NCBI GenBank assembly: GCA_002508545.1
Contig: DAVH01000051.1
Location: 1 to 40,566 of the forward strand
Direction: 5' to 3'
DNA length: 40,566 bases
From: Methanomassiliicoccus sp. UBA6
GTDB taxonomy: Archaea; Thermoplasmatota; Thermoplasmata; Methanomassiliicoccales; Methanomassiliicoccaceae
Made by a program: the position numbers and the translations under genes
Shown here: piece by piece, positions 1 to 7,831 of the stretch
How positions within the stretch are numbered: the first letter of the stretch is position 1
How the letters are laid out: the number at the start of each line of letters is the position of its first letter
Notes under the pieces: generated by a model
Seen by the model: only the letters and a program-made list of their open reading frames with translations
What the model was told of the DNA's origin: nothing
Database searches by the model: none

Positions 1-573
1 CCTCTCCAGGGCGCTCAGTTCGGCGAAGACCGTCCTGGCGATCCCCTGGAGGTCGACCTCCGAGGTCTTCATGGTCTGGCGGTTGAACCTGGAGAACTCC
101 AGGATGTCCTCTATCAGCGTCTCCATCCGTATGGCGTTGTCCCTGATGAGCGTCAAATAGCGCTGCCCGGTCTGGTCCAGCCGGGGGGACTGGTCCTCCA
201 GCACGGCCTGGGAGAGGCCCTTGATGGCCCGAAGGGGCGCCCGTAGGTCGTGGGACACCGAGTACGAGAAGGCCTCCAGCTCATTGTTCAAGGCCTCCAG
301 CCTCGCCTTCGTGGCCTCTGCCCTCGACCGTTCATCCTCGACGTCCTCGAGTATGTTCAGGAGGGCCCGCTGAGTATCGAAGGACTTACGCCTCTCCGCA
401 TCGACATCCTCCAGGAGGTTGAGGGTCGCCCGGTGGAGGTCCATCATGCCCTCCCGCTCGGCATTGAGGCGCTGCAGCTCCTGACGGCAGGAGCGGTTCT
501 CCTCCTCCATCTCCGACAGCAGGATCTCGAGGTCCTCCGGCCTGCGGCCGCTCTTCGCTTCAGAGCCAGGCAT
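1..573 (-). CDS. Sensor histidine kinase, N-terminal part (runs off the left edge)
   Basis: The 191 visible residues hold a coiled coil (about residues 15-100) with two similar LLEDVDAER/ILEDVEDER segments, then a HisKA dimerisation and phosphoacceptor domain with SVSHDLRAPL; the likely phosphorylated histidine is H108. The catalytic ATPase domain should lie beyond the window. The ATG at 573 follows the stop of the triple-PAS gene after only 3 nt, so the two are probably co-transcribed and translationally coupled. No PAS, membrane or input domain is visible before the kinase core, so signal input could come from the upstream PAS protein. Family assignment is secure. The ligand and the partner are not known. 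Confidence 0.88.
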   Translation of the reverse strand, partial: MPGSEAKSGRRPEDLEILLSEMEEENRSCRQELQRLNAEREGMMDLHRATLNLLEDVDAERRKSFDTQRALLNILEDVEDERSRAEATKARLEALNNELEAFSYSVSHDLRAPLRAIKGLSQAVLEDQSPRLDQTGQRYLTLIRDNAIRMETLIEDILEFSRFNRQTMKTSEVDLQGIARTVFAELSALER

Positions 574-576
574 TCT

Positions 577-1929
577 CTATTCCATCCTCCTCCGCAGATC
601 GGCGTTGAGCGTCCTCAGTTCCGCGATCTCCTTCTTCAGCTCTACCATCTTCAGCTCCCGCCCGACCGTCAGCCGCTGGAACTTCTCCAGCTCGGCGAGG
701 CGCTCCAGCTCCATCTTGTGCTGGACCTCCAGCTCCGCCTCCACCCGCTTCTGGGCGGTGACGTCCCTGGCGGCGGCGAAGACGCCTATGACCTTGCCCT
801 CGTCGTCCCGGTATACCTGCGCATTGTACAGCACCGGGGTCATCCGCCCGTCCTTGTGCCTGATCTCCAACGCGTAATCGCGAACGAGCCCCTCCCGGAA
901 GGCCTTCTCGTATCCGGCCCGGGCGTTATCCGGCTCGGTGAAGTAATCGGAGAAATCGGTGCCTATCAGCTCCTCCCTGCTCCTCCCGGTGACGGACTCG
1001 GTCGCCTCGTTCACGTCGGTGATCTTGCCGTCCGGCCCGATCGTCACCAGGGGGTCCAGGCTGGCCTCGATGAGGCTCCGGTTGTAAGCGAACGCCTTCC
1101 TCAGGGCCTCCTCGGCCCGCTTCCTGGTGGTGACATTGATGCCCACCTCCAGGATCATCTCCGAGCCGTCGACATCGACGAACGGGTAATCGGACACGTC
1201 GTAGGCGTTCCCGTCCGGCCCGGTCCACTCCCAATGGTGCGGCTGGCCCGTCCTCCTGACGGTGTAGGACTGACAGTCCTCGCACGGCCGGTCGAGGTTG
1301 AAAAGTGATTCGTAGCAGTGCCTTCCGGCATCGCTCCCGAAGCGCTCCCGGAAGTACCGGTTGGCGAAGGCGATGCGGTGATCCGAGGTCAGCAGCACGA
1401 CATAGGCCGGGAGCCGGTCCAGGACCTCAATGAACCTCCTCCGCTCCGCCTCCACCGCGGTCTCCGCCCTCCGCCGGGCCATGACCTCCTTGGACACGTC
1501 CCGGGCGAAGGTGGAGGCCCCGATGACCGTGCCGTCCTTGCCCCGGATGGGAGAGATGCACAGCGACACATGGATGGTCTCACCGTCCTTCCTCCGGCGG
1601 AGGGTCTCGTAGTGGTGGGCGGTCTCCCCGCGGGAGATGCGCTCGAGGATCTCTGGTACCTCGTTCCTGTAGTCCTCTGGTACAAGTATCGACAGGTCCT
1701 TCCCGATCACCTCGTCCGCGGTGTAGCCGTAGATTCTCTCCGCACCGCGGTTCCAGGAGGTGATCGTGCCGTCCGGGGTGAAGGTCACGACCCCATCGCC
1801 GGAGTGCTCGACGGCCGAGGCCAGAAGGCTCCGCCTGTCCTCAGCGCAAGGTTCCGTGGATGCCTGCGGAGCACTTGCCATGTCGTCCAGGCGGCGCTCC
1901 TGCTCATCCCTGTCCGTGCTCAATTCCAT
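577..1929 (-). CDS. Triple PAS-domain signalling protein without a kinase domain
   Basis: The 450 residues contain PAS1 (about 35-150, with GDGVVTFTPDGTITSWN), PAS2 (about 165-275) and PAS3 (about 285-395), each ending in a PAC-like segment (FARDVS, INVTTRKRAEE, AARDVTAQKR). A C-terminal coiled coil follows (about 395-450, with RELKMVELKKEI, a segment common in archaeal PAS sensors). PAS2 carries closely spaced cysteines (CYESLFNLDRPCEDC) that could bind a metal or haem or sense redox state; this is inference. There are no membrane segments, so it is soluble. The protein stops where a kinase would normally begin, and a kinase lacking its own PAS follows 3 nt later. A TATA-like box (cctaatatattc, about 1988-2000) and GGAG just before the ATG support this start. 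Confidence 0.85.
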   Translation of the reverse strand: MELSTDRDEQERRLDDMASAPQASTEPCAEDRRSLLASAVEHSGDGVVTFTPDGTITSWNRGAERIYGYTADEVIGKDLSILVPEDYRNEVPEILERISRGETAHHYETLRRRKDGETIHVSLCISPIRGKDGTVIGASTFARDVSKEVMARRRAETAVEAERRRFIEVLDRLPAYVVLLTSDHRIAFANRYFRERFGSDAGRHCYESLFNLDRPCEDCQSYTVRRTGQPHHWEWTGPDGNAYDVSDYPFVDVDGSEMILEVGINVTTRKRAEEALRKAFAYNRSLIEASLDPLVTIGPDGKITDVNEATESVTGRSREELIGTDFSDYFTEPDNARAGYEKAFREGLVRDYALEIRHKDGRMTPVLYNAQVYRDDEGKVIGVFAAARDVTAQKRVEAELEVQHKMELERLAELEKFQRLTVGRELKMVELKKEIAELRTLNADLRRRME

Positions 1930-2012
1930 TTCTCCTATGCTTCGCTATCCCTGCCTTCCCCATAGGGATGCAAAATGATGAACGGACTTGAATATATTAG
2001 GCTGTTATGGCC

Positions 2013-2975
2013 TCAAGGTCCGCCCTTCTCCGCGCCCGCTATCGACGCCACCGCCTCCCGGAGGGTCGCCGCGAACCCTTCAGGATAATCGTGCCCCACC
2101 CCTGGCGGCATGTACAGGCGACTGGGCCTGCCCGAGATCTCCAGGGTGTCGGCCAGCAGCCTCGCTCCCGGCAGGCACTCCTCGTCCATGTCCCCGCAGA
2201 CGATGTACGCGCCGGGCATCCGGTCCCCTAAGCGCTGGACGTCGGAGGCCCACTCCCCCATCTCTGGGAGCCAGGGGCCGACCAGCACCATGCCGTCAGC
2301 CTTGACCATCCCGGTCATCACCGCTCGGAGGGCCATCCTCGCCCCCGCGGAGAACCCGGCCATTATCACAGTGCGGTCGTCCAGCTCGCCCTCGCTCCGC
2401 AGCCGGTCCAGCTGGTGGTCCAGGTCCCTCGCTCCCGCTTCCAGGTCGTTCCAGACGAAGGCGTCGGAGAAGGCCAGCTGGGACGAGCGTACGAAGGCGA
2501 GGTCGAACCCCTGCTCCTCGGCCCCCAGCCAGTCCTCCTGGCAGATGGGCAGGTTCTGCATGTTGCCATGGAGGACGATGATCAGTGGGGGCCGCTTCCC
2601 GCCTCCCGCGCCTCTCACTATCGCCAGGTCGCTGGCGCTCTCCTCCCTGGCCTTTCGCTCCCTGTCCGCGCACACCTCCATCAGGCGCTGGAAGCCGGGC
2701 AGCTGGGTGGCCGGACGGATGTCGTCGTCGCCGGTGAGGTACTCCTGGGTGTACCAGCATCCCTTGTCCATCACCGCCTCGGTCAGCAGCTCCAATGCCA
2801 GCTCGGGGCGTCCTGTCCGGCAGGCCAGCGAGGCGCGGAAATCGTACAGCTGGGCATCGTTCCTGGGTAGCCGATCGGCGTTCTTGGTCATCAGCTCGTA
2901 GCCCTCCCAGAACTTTCCGGCGTGGTAGAGCTTGAGGCCATCGTTGAGCAGGTTGGTGAAGGTCTTGCGACACAT
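2013..2975 (-). CDS. Alpha/beta hydrolase with N-terminal helical (TPR-like) region
   Basis: In this 320-residue protein the first ~110 residues are helical and TPR-like (FWEGYELMTKNADRLP, LYDFRASLACRTGRPELA). The rest is an alpha/beta-hydrolase fold: strand plus oxyanion motif LIIVLHGNMQN, nucleophile elbow GFSAGA, an acidic residue in VCGDMDEEC and a histidine in GVGHDYP, so a Ser-Asp-His triad is complete. The closest general class is the phospholipase/carboxylesterase-type serine hydrolases. The substrate cannot be read from the sequence. No signal peptide is visible, so it is cytoplasmic. It is divergent from the symporter unit. The ATG at 2975 lacks a clear ribosome-binding site, but no better in-frame start is nearby. 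Confidence 0.8.
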   Translation of the reverse strand: MCRKTFTNLLNDGLKLYHAGKFWEGYELMTKNADRLPRNDAQLYDFRASLACRTGRPELALELLTEAVMDKGCWYTQEYLTGDDDIRPATQLPGFQRLMEVCADRERKAREESASDLAIVRGAGGGKRPPLIIVLHGNMQNLPICQEDWLGAEEQGFDLAFVRSSQLAFSDAFVWNDLEAGARDLDHQLDRLRSEGELDDRTVIMAGFSAGARMALRAVMTGMVKADGMVLVGPWLPEMGEWASDVQRLGDRMPGAYIVCGDMDEECLPGARLLADTLEISGRPSRLYMPPGVGHDYPEGFAATLREAVASIAGAEKGGP

Positions 2976-3076
2976 GGTGACGCATCAGGCATGTGCTCAT
3001 CGGTCATCAATGTCGCCCTTGGTCCTTGGGCCGATAGCTCCGTGATAGTATGCGCCCTGCTATCATGTAACATATC

Positions 3077-3085
3077 ATTAAATAC
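3077..3085 (+). promoter_or_regulatory. TATA-box candidate for the symporter unit
   Basis: The AT-rich cattaaata lies about 45 nt before the ATG of the 39-residue accessory ORF, which places the transcription start near 3105. A weak purine-rich ribosome-binding site (gaaggga, 3114-3120) precedes that ATG. This is pattern matching only. Confidence 0.45.
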
Positions 3086-3125
3086 CACTTTTTGAATAGC
3101 TCACCTGCTCGTTGAAGGGACTGTT

Positions 3126-3245
3126 ATGCTGGGCTTGGATGACCCTACGATAATCCTCGGTTACGCCTTGGCCATAGGGCTGGCGGCGGCCTGCATCATA
3201 TATGGTTGGATGAACAGGAACGCGGAAGGCGATAGCGATGGTTGA
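3126..3245 (+). CDS. Small single-span membrane protein, symporter accessory subunit
   Basis: This 39-residue ORF begins MLGLDDPTIILGYALAIG and has one hydrophobic helix (about residues 8-26) followed by a short polar tail (WMNRNAEGDSDG). Its stop overlaps the start of the sodium:solute symporter by 8 nt, so the two are translationally coupled. Single-helix companions in exactly this position are known for a branch of SSS-family symporters in archaea and bacteria, with the same LDDP...LGY N-terminal look. The probable role is assembly or stability of the transporter in the cytoplasmic membrane. Position and sequence pattern agree, so I consider it real despite its length. Confidence 0.75.
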   Translation: MLGLDDPTIILGYALAIGLAAACIIYGWMNRNAEGDSDG

Positions 3246-4815
3246 CACCGTCCTGTTCGGCGCATGCGTCGCCGTCTATCTCAGCGTGACATTGTTCCTC
3301 GGATACCTTGGATACCGGCAGACCAAGAACGCCCAGGATTACCTTATCGCCGGCAAGCGGGTGAGCCCGGTCATCCTGGCGCTGTCCTACGGGTCGACCT
3401 TCATCTCCACCTCGGCGATCGTCGGCTTCGGGGGGATGGCCGCGCTCTACGGGACAGGGCTCATCTGGCTCACCGTCCTCTGCATCGGAGTGGGGGTCAT
3501 CATCGCTTTCATCTTGTTCGGGAAGAGGACCCGCCGCATCGGGAGGACCCTCAACGCATACACCTTCCCGGACCTGATGGGGAAGAGGTTCAACTCGCCC
3601 TTCATGCAGTACGCCACCGGCTCGATGATCCTCGTGGCCATGCCTCTCTATTGCGCGGCGATCATCATCGGCGGGGCCACCTTCATCAATCTGACGATGG
3701 GGATCGACTACAGCCTAGCGCTGGTCGGCTTCGCCGTCATCACCGCCTCCTACGTGCTCTTCGGAGGCATCATCGCAGTGTTGTACACCGACGCCATGCA
3801 GGGCCTCCTGATGTTCGTCGGGATGATCGCCCTGATGGTGTTCACCTTGGTGGCGGTGGGCGGGCTCGGCGAAGGCTTCGCCGCCCTGTCGAACCTTTCC
3901 CCGCAGATACCGGGGTTCATGCAGACCGCCGGGCTGCACTCCTGGACGTCCATGCCGGACCTGGGCTCTTCAGCCTGGTTCACCCTGGTGACGACCATCG
4001 TCATGGGCGTCGGGATCGGAGTGCTCGCCCAGCCCCAGCTATCGGTCCGGTTCCTCACCGCCAAGGACGACCGCTCCATCCACCGGGCGGTGGCCATCGG
4101 CGGGCCGTTCATGCTGGTCATGACCGGCGTGGCGTTCACCGTGGGCGCCCTCACCAACGTGTGGTTCTGGAACAATCAGAGCCAGATCGCATGGGAGGCT
4201 GCGGGGCAGGACGTCGACAAGGTGATCCCGCTGTTCATCAACTCGGCCACCCCTGAGCTGTTCGTGGTCGTCTTCATGCTGGTCCTGCTGGCGGCGGCGA
4301 TGTCCACGCTAAGCTCGCTCTTCCACACCCTGGGGACGACCGCGGGGTACGACCTGTACAGGCACATCGCCAAGGTGGACCGCCCCTCCAAGAAGGTGAC
4401 CCAGCTGGGCATGATCGTGATGATCGTCATCAGCGTCGCGCTGGCCCTGGCCATGCCTTTCAACATCATCGCCCGCGCCACCGCCATGTTCATGGGGCTT
4501 TGCGCCTGCGCCTTCCTGCCGATACTGGTCTATGCGCTGTACAGCAAGCGGCCGCTGGCCCTGCCGGCCAAGGTCTCGCTGGTGGTCGGGGGGACCTCCT
4601 GGTTCCTGTGGACCGTGTTCGTCCACACCGCAGAGGCGGCCCAGCTGGGCATCTGCAAGGCGCTGTTCGGCCAGGTGACCCTGCTGGGCGCGCCGTTCAA
4701 CGTGATCGACCCGCTCGTCATCGGACTGCCGCTCGCCACGGTCACCCTTGCCGTCGGAGTGCTGTTGTCCAGGTCGAGGGCGGAGGCGGGCGAGGAGGCG
4801 GCGGGAGCGGCCTAG
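3238..4815 (+). CDS. Sodium:solute symporter (SSS family)
   Basis: This 525-residue multi-spanning protein has about 13 predicted membrane helices. It carries the SSS pattern near the N-terminus (AGKRVSPVILALSYGSTFIS), the typical GGIIAVLYTDAMQGLLM segment in the middle, and LVLLAAAMSTLSSLFHTLG near residue 350, where Na+-site serines sit in this family. It imports a small solute with Na+ across the cytoplasmic membrane. The substrate (amino acid, carboxylate or osmolyte) is not determinable. Its start overlaps the 39-residue accessory ORF. The C-terminus is a short charged tail. Length is normal for the family. Confidence 0.93.
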   Translation: MVDTVLFGACVAVYLSVTLFLGYLGYRQTKNAQDYLIAGKRVSPVILALSYGSTFISTSAIVGFGGMAALYGTGLIWLTVLCIGVGVIIAFILFGKRTRRIGRTLNAYTFPDLMGKRFNSPFMQYATGSMILVAMPLYCAAIIIGGATFINLTMGIDYSLALVGFAVITASYVLFGGIIAVLYTDAMQGLLMFVGMIALMVFTLVAVGGLGEGFAALSNLSPQIPGFMQTAGLHSWTSMPDLGSSAWFTLVTTIVMGVGIGVLAQPQLSVRFLTAKDDRSIHRAVAIGGPFMLVMTGVAFTVGALTNVWFWNNQSQIAWEAAGQDVDKVIPLFINSATPELFVVVFMLVLLAAAMSTLSSLFHTLGTTAGYDLYRHIAKVDRPSKKVTQLGMIVMIVISVALALAMPFNIIARATAMFMGLCACAFLPILVYALYSKRPLALPAKVSLVVGGTSWFLWTVFVHTAEAAQLGICKALFGQVTLLGAPFNVIDPLVIGLPLATVTLAVGVLLSRSRAEAGEEAAGAA

Positions 4816-4866
4816 CGCCGTCCAGGGCGGCAAGCATTACTAGTCTGTCCCGCATATTGTGCCCCC

Positions 4867-5346
4867 ATGGCCCGGGCACCGTTGGTAGGGGAGAAGGCGC
4901 CGGAGTTCGACCTCCCCGAAGCGTACGGCGGATCGCTGAAGCTGTCCGAGCAGATAGGCAAAGGGACGTGCGTGCTCGTCTTCTACAATGGGGACTTCGG
5001 GGTCATCTGCTCGGTGGAGATGAAGCAGTTCCAGCGGATGCACGACGACTTCAGGAAGGCCGGGGCGGAGATCGTCGGCATCTGCACCAACAGCCGGCCG
5101 GTGCACAGCGCCTGGAAGGAGCACATGCGCATCGAGTTCCCGCTGCTGTCTGACTTCGACGGCAAGGTCAGCGATGACTACGGGGTGCTGCTCGGCGAGC
5201 AGGGTTACCTCAAGGGCAGGTCCCGCCGGTCGGTCTTCGTCGTCGACCGGGAGGGAGTGGTGCGGTACGTCTGGATATCCTACGACGAATCGCAGACCGA
5301 GGAGCCGGACTACGATGAGATCTTGGACGCCTGCGTCCGGCTGTGA
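4867..5346 (+). CDS. Peroxiredoxin-like (AhpC/TSA) thioredoxin-fold protein
   Basis: The 159 residues have the AhpC/TSA layout: GEKAPEFDLPEAYGG, the strand CVLVFYNGDFGVIC, then VFVVDREGVVRYVWIS. The expected peroxidatic cysteine is C48, but the usual P-x3-T/S-x2-C signature is altered: the proline position is N41 and the Thr/Ser position is G45. A conserved-looking arginine remains in RRSVFVVDREG, and a further cysteine, C35, lies upstream. It may therefore be a divergent peroxidase, a thiol-disulfide protein or a non-peroxidatic relative. It is monocistronic or weakly linked to the symporter (51 nt gap), and cytoplasmic. Confidence 0.82.
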   Translation: MARAPLVGEKAPEFDLPEAYGGSLKLSEQIGKGTCVLVFYNGDFGVICSVEMKQFQRMHDDFRKAGAEIVGICTNSRPVHSAWKEHMRIEFPLLSDFDGKVSDDYGVLLGEQGYLKGRSRRSVFVVDREGVVRYVWISYDESQTEEPDYDEILDACVRL

Positions 5347-5349
5347 TCC

Positions 5350-5910
5350 TCAGTACATCTCCAGCTCGAGCTGGTAGAACTCGGGATAGCTCCACGCCTT
5401 GACCTTGCGGAAGTACGGGAACGCGGAGAGCATCTCCTCCTCGCTGAGCCGCTCGGAGACCGGGGGGCCGAAGCTGGTCTCCCGCTTGGGGAAGTCGACG
5501 ATGCTCAGCCTGCCGCCCGGGCGCAGGCACCTCCGGAGCTCGGACTCGAAGGCGGGCAGGTCCTCGATCTCGTGCACGACGTTCACCGCCACCGCCCGGT
5601 CGATGGAGCCGTCCGGCAAGGGTATCCGGGGGAGCTCGCCGAGCACCGGCACGATCCTGCCGTCCAGCTCGCCCGGCACGTTGGCCATGAGCGCGTCCAG
5701 CATGGCCTGCTGGACATCGACCGCGTACACCTTGGCCACCCGCCTAGCCAGGGGGATGGTGACGTATCCGGGGCCGCTTCCCAGGTCGGCCGCCACCTCG
5801 TCCGGGGAGGGGGACATCCGGTCGATGATCTCCTCCGCCGGCTGCTTCTTCCGCCTCTCCTCGTCGCTCAGCCGCTTCCTCTCCTCCGCGGGGAACCTGC
5901 GGCCCGTCAT
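5350..5910 (-). CDS. Class I SAM-dependent methyltransferase
   Basis: This 186-residue protein has motif I (VAADLGSGPGYVTIPLA), an acidic motif II (VYAVDVQQAML), a motif IV-like segment (DRAVAVNVVHEIEDL) and post-motif LRPGGRLSIVDFPK, the arrangement of small UbiE/Methyltransf_11-type enzymes. The N-terminal region (SDEERRKKQPAEEIIDRM) resembles a group found in archaea and anaerobic bacteria. The substrate is unknown. The open frame extends further upstream, but the ATG at 5910 is the likely start because it overlaps the stop of the Dph6-like gene by 4 nt (ATGA), a coupling seen repeatedly in this genome. It converges on the peroxiredoxin-like gene with only 3 nt between stops. Confidence 0.88.
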   Translation of the reverse strand: MTGRRFPAEERKRLSDEERRKKQPAEEIIDRMSPSPDEVAADLGSGPGYVTIPLARRVAKVYAVDVQQAMLDALMANVPGELDGRIVPVLGELPRIPLPDGSIDRAVAVNVVHEIEDLPAFESELRRCLRPGGRLSIVDFPKRETSFGPPVSERLSEEEMLSAFPYFRKVKAWSYPEFYQLELEMY

Positions 5911-6581
5911 AGCCTGTCCTCCAGCATCGCCCTCTTCACCTGGAGCAGGCCGGAGTCCCGGCCGCTCTCCACCTGCGACTCCAGGACCCTCAGGGGCCGG
6001 CGGTGCAGCGGGGAATCGAGGACCAGGGTCTCGTACTCCCCGCCCTCGCCGGCGAGGTTCATGCCCCGGCGGCGGGCCACCTCCCTCAGTGCGTCCAGGG
6101 CCGGGCGGTCGATCTCCCGGCCCAGCCACGACGCGTCCAGGCCGTCGGCCGACACGCTGACCATTATCGCCCTGATGCCGGCGTCGACCAGCTCGCTCAT
6201 CAGGAGGTCCTGGTCCTTCCGCCACAGCGGCGAATATACGTTCAGGTCCAGGCCCTCGCACACGTGGTTGATGCGGTCCCACTGGTAGTCGGACGCGATC
6301 GCCCCGGTGATCACCCCTTCGACGTCCAGGAGGGCAAGGGCGTCCCCTAGCGCCCGGAGGTCGTCCTCCTCCGTGCCCGAGCTGTCCACCGCCACCAGCT
6401 CCTTGCCCATGGACTCGGCCATGAGCGGGAGGACTTTTAGGTTCGGGGTGTGGAACACCCAGGAGTGCCGGTCCCTCGGACGGACGTTCACGAGGACGTC
6501 CACGGAGTGCCCCTGCTGCTCCATGAGGTAGGCGGCGAACACGGAGTCCTTCCCTCCCGAGAACAGGGCGGCCAAGCGCAT
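5907..6581 (-). CDS. dph6: Dph6-like diphthine-ammonia ligase (N-type ATP pyrophosphatase)
   Basis: The 224 residues open with the PP-loop LFSGGKDSVFAAYLM, which binds ATP for adenylation. They contain the family segments VEGVITGAIASDYQWDRIN and LAGEGGEYETLVLDSPL, diagnostic of the MJ0570/Dph6 group. The enzyme amidates diphthine on elongation factor 2, the last step of diphthamide synthesis, in the cytoplasm. Length is usual for archaeal members, which lack the C-terminal extension of the yeast protein. It is the first gene of a two-gene unit with the methyltransferase, with a 4-nt overlap. I am confident of the family; the exact substrate is known from eukaryotic work rather than shown here. 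Confidence 0.88.
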   Translation of the reverse strand: MRLAALFSGGKDSVFAAYLMEQQGHSVDVLVNVRPRDRHSWVFHTPNLKVLPLMAESMGKELVAVDSSGTEEDDLRALGDALALLDVEGVITGAIASDYQWDRINHVCEGLDLNVYSPLWRKDQDLLMSELVDAGIRAIMVSVSADGLDASWLGREIDRPALDALREVARRRGMNLAGEGGEYETLVLDSPLHRRPLRVLESQVESGRDSGLLQVKRAMLEDRL

Positions 6582-6662
6582 GGAACAGCATCACAGGCTC
6601 GGGCCTTAACCTTTGCGAACGGGAAGCCCCGCCGAAACTGGGGGAGCGAGCGGCTTAGTACC

Positions 6663-6832
6663 ACTTTCGGTCACATCCTCGTAAGACGAGAATATCTTGA
6701 GCATGCTTCCGACGACAGTACGGTCGGAACGACCGGAATTCACGCCTGACTGAAATCATGTAAGACCTCTGGGAGGCGTTGGTGGATGATGCAGGAAACC
6801 CCGTCGGTGCGGGGCAGTTCACGCTTGCTTCT
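6663..6832 (+). pseudogene. Relic of a TnpB (IS605/IS1341-type) C-terminus with omega-RNA-like right end
   Basis: Two short reading segments in different frames resemble the tail of an archaeal TnpB. The first is 6663-6746 (EYLEHASDDSTVGTTGIHA, then a stop). The second is 6764-6832 (LWEALVDDAGNPVGAGQFT), the stretch that in these elements is encoded by the hairpin-bearing right end. The DNA here forms the hairpin CCCCG-tcggtg-CGGGG (6799-6814) followed by cagttcac (6815-6822), the usual terminal sequence of the guide RNA scaffold. No RuvC-like catalytic region or zinc finger remains upstream, and the two frames are offset with stops between. I read it as a decayed element of which only the last ~200 bp survive. 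Confidence 0.6.
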
Positions 6833-6965
6833 ATCGAACCATGGTCACGACCAGCGTAGAAGGCCCATGTGAGGTCGTGGGCTCGTGATCAAGGGCCCTT
6901 CCCGCATCCGCAGGACGCTTCTAGCTCGCATAAGTTAAAAAACTGGGCAATCCGTTGCGCGGTCG
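6833..6965 (+). promoter_or_regulatory. Non-coding stretch ending in the promoter of the zinc-ribbon gene
   Basis: This is the rest of the 384-bp gap 6582-6965. It has an imperfect inverted repeat (gaaggccc near 6861 with gggcccttc near 6894). A TATA-like gttaaaaaa (about 6929-6940) sits some 25-30 nt before the ATG at 6966, so that message may be leaderless. The short interval 6582-6662 upstream of the TnpB relic shows nothing I can name. Confidence 0.4.
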
Positions 6966-7124
6966 ATGTACTGCCCCCGTTGTGACCGGACCATCAAGAC
7001 CAATGACCTTGAGAAGCTGAACAAGGAGCTCAAGGAGAAGTTCGGACGGGACTCCCTGGAAAAGGGCGACTGCCCCGTCTGCGGCACCCAGCTGATCGAC
7101 CTGTCCAAGCGGAGGGAGCACTGA
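6966..7124 (+). CDS. Small zinc-ribbon protein (52 aa)
   Basis: The protein begins MYCPRCDRTIKTNDLEKLN and ends with CPVCGTQLIDLSKRREH. Two CPxC pairs about 30 residues apart form a four-cysteine zinc site around a lysine-rich helix. Its stop shares one base with the ATG of the creatininase-family gene (TGATG at 7122-7126), so it is the first gene of a three-gene unit with that gene and rpiA. The function is unknown; small ribbons of this kind often bind RNA, DNA or a partner protein. It is probably real, because coding continues without a gap and a TATA box sits at leaderless distance. Confidence 0.75.
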   Translation: MYCPRCDRTIKTNDLEKLNKELKEKFGRDSLEKGDCPVCGTQLIDLSKRREH

Positions 7125-7831
7125 TGCGGCTGGACTCGCTGTCGTCCACCGAGTTCGCGGACGCGATGAGGAAGCACCCGGTGGTCATCCTGCCCATCGG
7201 GGCCACCGAGGCCCACTCATCCCACCTCCCGCTGAGCACGGACTCGCTGCAGCCGGAGCACATCGCCGACGCGGTCGCCCGACGGGTGAACGGGCTGGTG
7301 GCGCCGCCCCTGAGGTACGCGTTCCACTCCTCCACCAAGAACATGCCCGGCACCATCGGCCTGGGGTTCGACACCACCATCCATGTCGTCAGGGACATCC
7401 TGCACTCGCTCATCGCCAACGGGGCGGACAAGCTGGTGGTCATCAGCGGGCACGCCGGGAGCTCGCACATGAACGCGTTGAGGCAGGCGTGCGCGGAGAT
7501 AGTGGAGGAGCATCCGGTCAAGCTCATGCTCCTGACCGACTATGACATCGCCAAGCGGTTCCCCGAGGACCAGAGGGGGGACGGGCACGGAGGGAAGATG
7601 GAGACCTCGCGGGTCATGGCCATCGCCCCCGAGCTGGTCAAACCTCAAAAAAAGATCGGGCGGTACGTGAGCCAAGGCTTCATGATCGTGGCCGACCCGG
7701 AGCGGTCGATGCCCGACGGCTTCGTCGGCGACGCCCCCGCGGCCTCCCCTGAGCTCGGGGCCAGGGTCAACGCGTTCATCATCGAGGAGCTGACCCGGGA
7801 GATCGTGAAGGAGTTCGGGGTGAAGGCATGA
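7124..7831 (+). CDS. Creatininase-family amidohydrolase (possibly ArfB-like FAPy deformylase)
   Basis: The 235 residues carry the family metal motifs: GATEAHSSHLPLSTDS near the N-terminus (the E-x-H and D ligands), VISGHAGSSHMNAL, and GDGHGGKMETSRVMA with the conserved E/H residues. Members hydrolyse a C-N amide bond with two divalent metals. In methanogens one branch, ArfB, removes formate from the ring-opened GTP product in F420/riboflavin synthesis, and this is a plausible role here. Mycofactocin-type or other amidases cannot be excluded. It lies in an operon between the zinc-ribbon gene and rpiA, with an ATGA overlap with rpiA. Confidence 0.82.
   Translation: MRLDSLSSTEFADAMRKHPVVILPIGATEAHSSHLPLSTDSLQPEHIADAVARRVNGLVAPPLRYAFHSSTKNMPGTIGLGFDTTIHVVRDILHSLIANGADKLVVISGHAGSSHMNALRQACAEIVEEHPVKLMLLTDYDIAKRFPEDQRGDGHGGKMETSRVMAIAPELVKPQKKIGRYVSQGFMIVADPERSMPDGFVGDAPAASPELGARVNAFIIEELTREIVKEFGVKA

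Noticed and set aside
5911..6594. N-terminal extension of the methyltransferase ORF to 414 residues
   Set aside because: The extension overlaps the Dph6-like gene in another frame and is proline/glycine/arginine-rich; the ATGA-coupled start at 5910 is sufficient.
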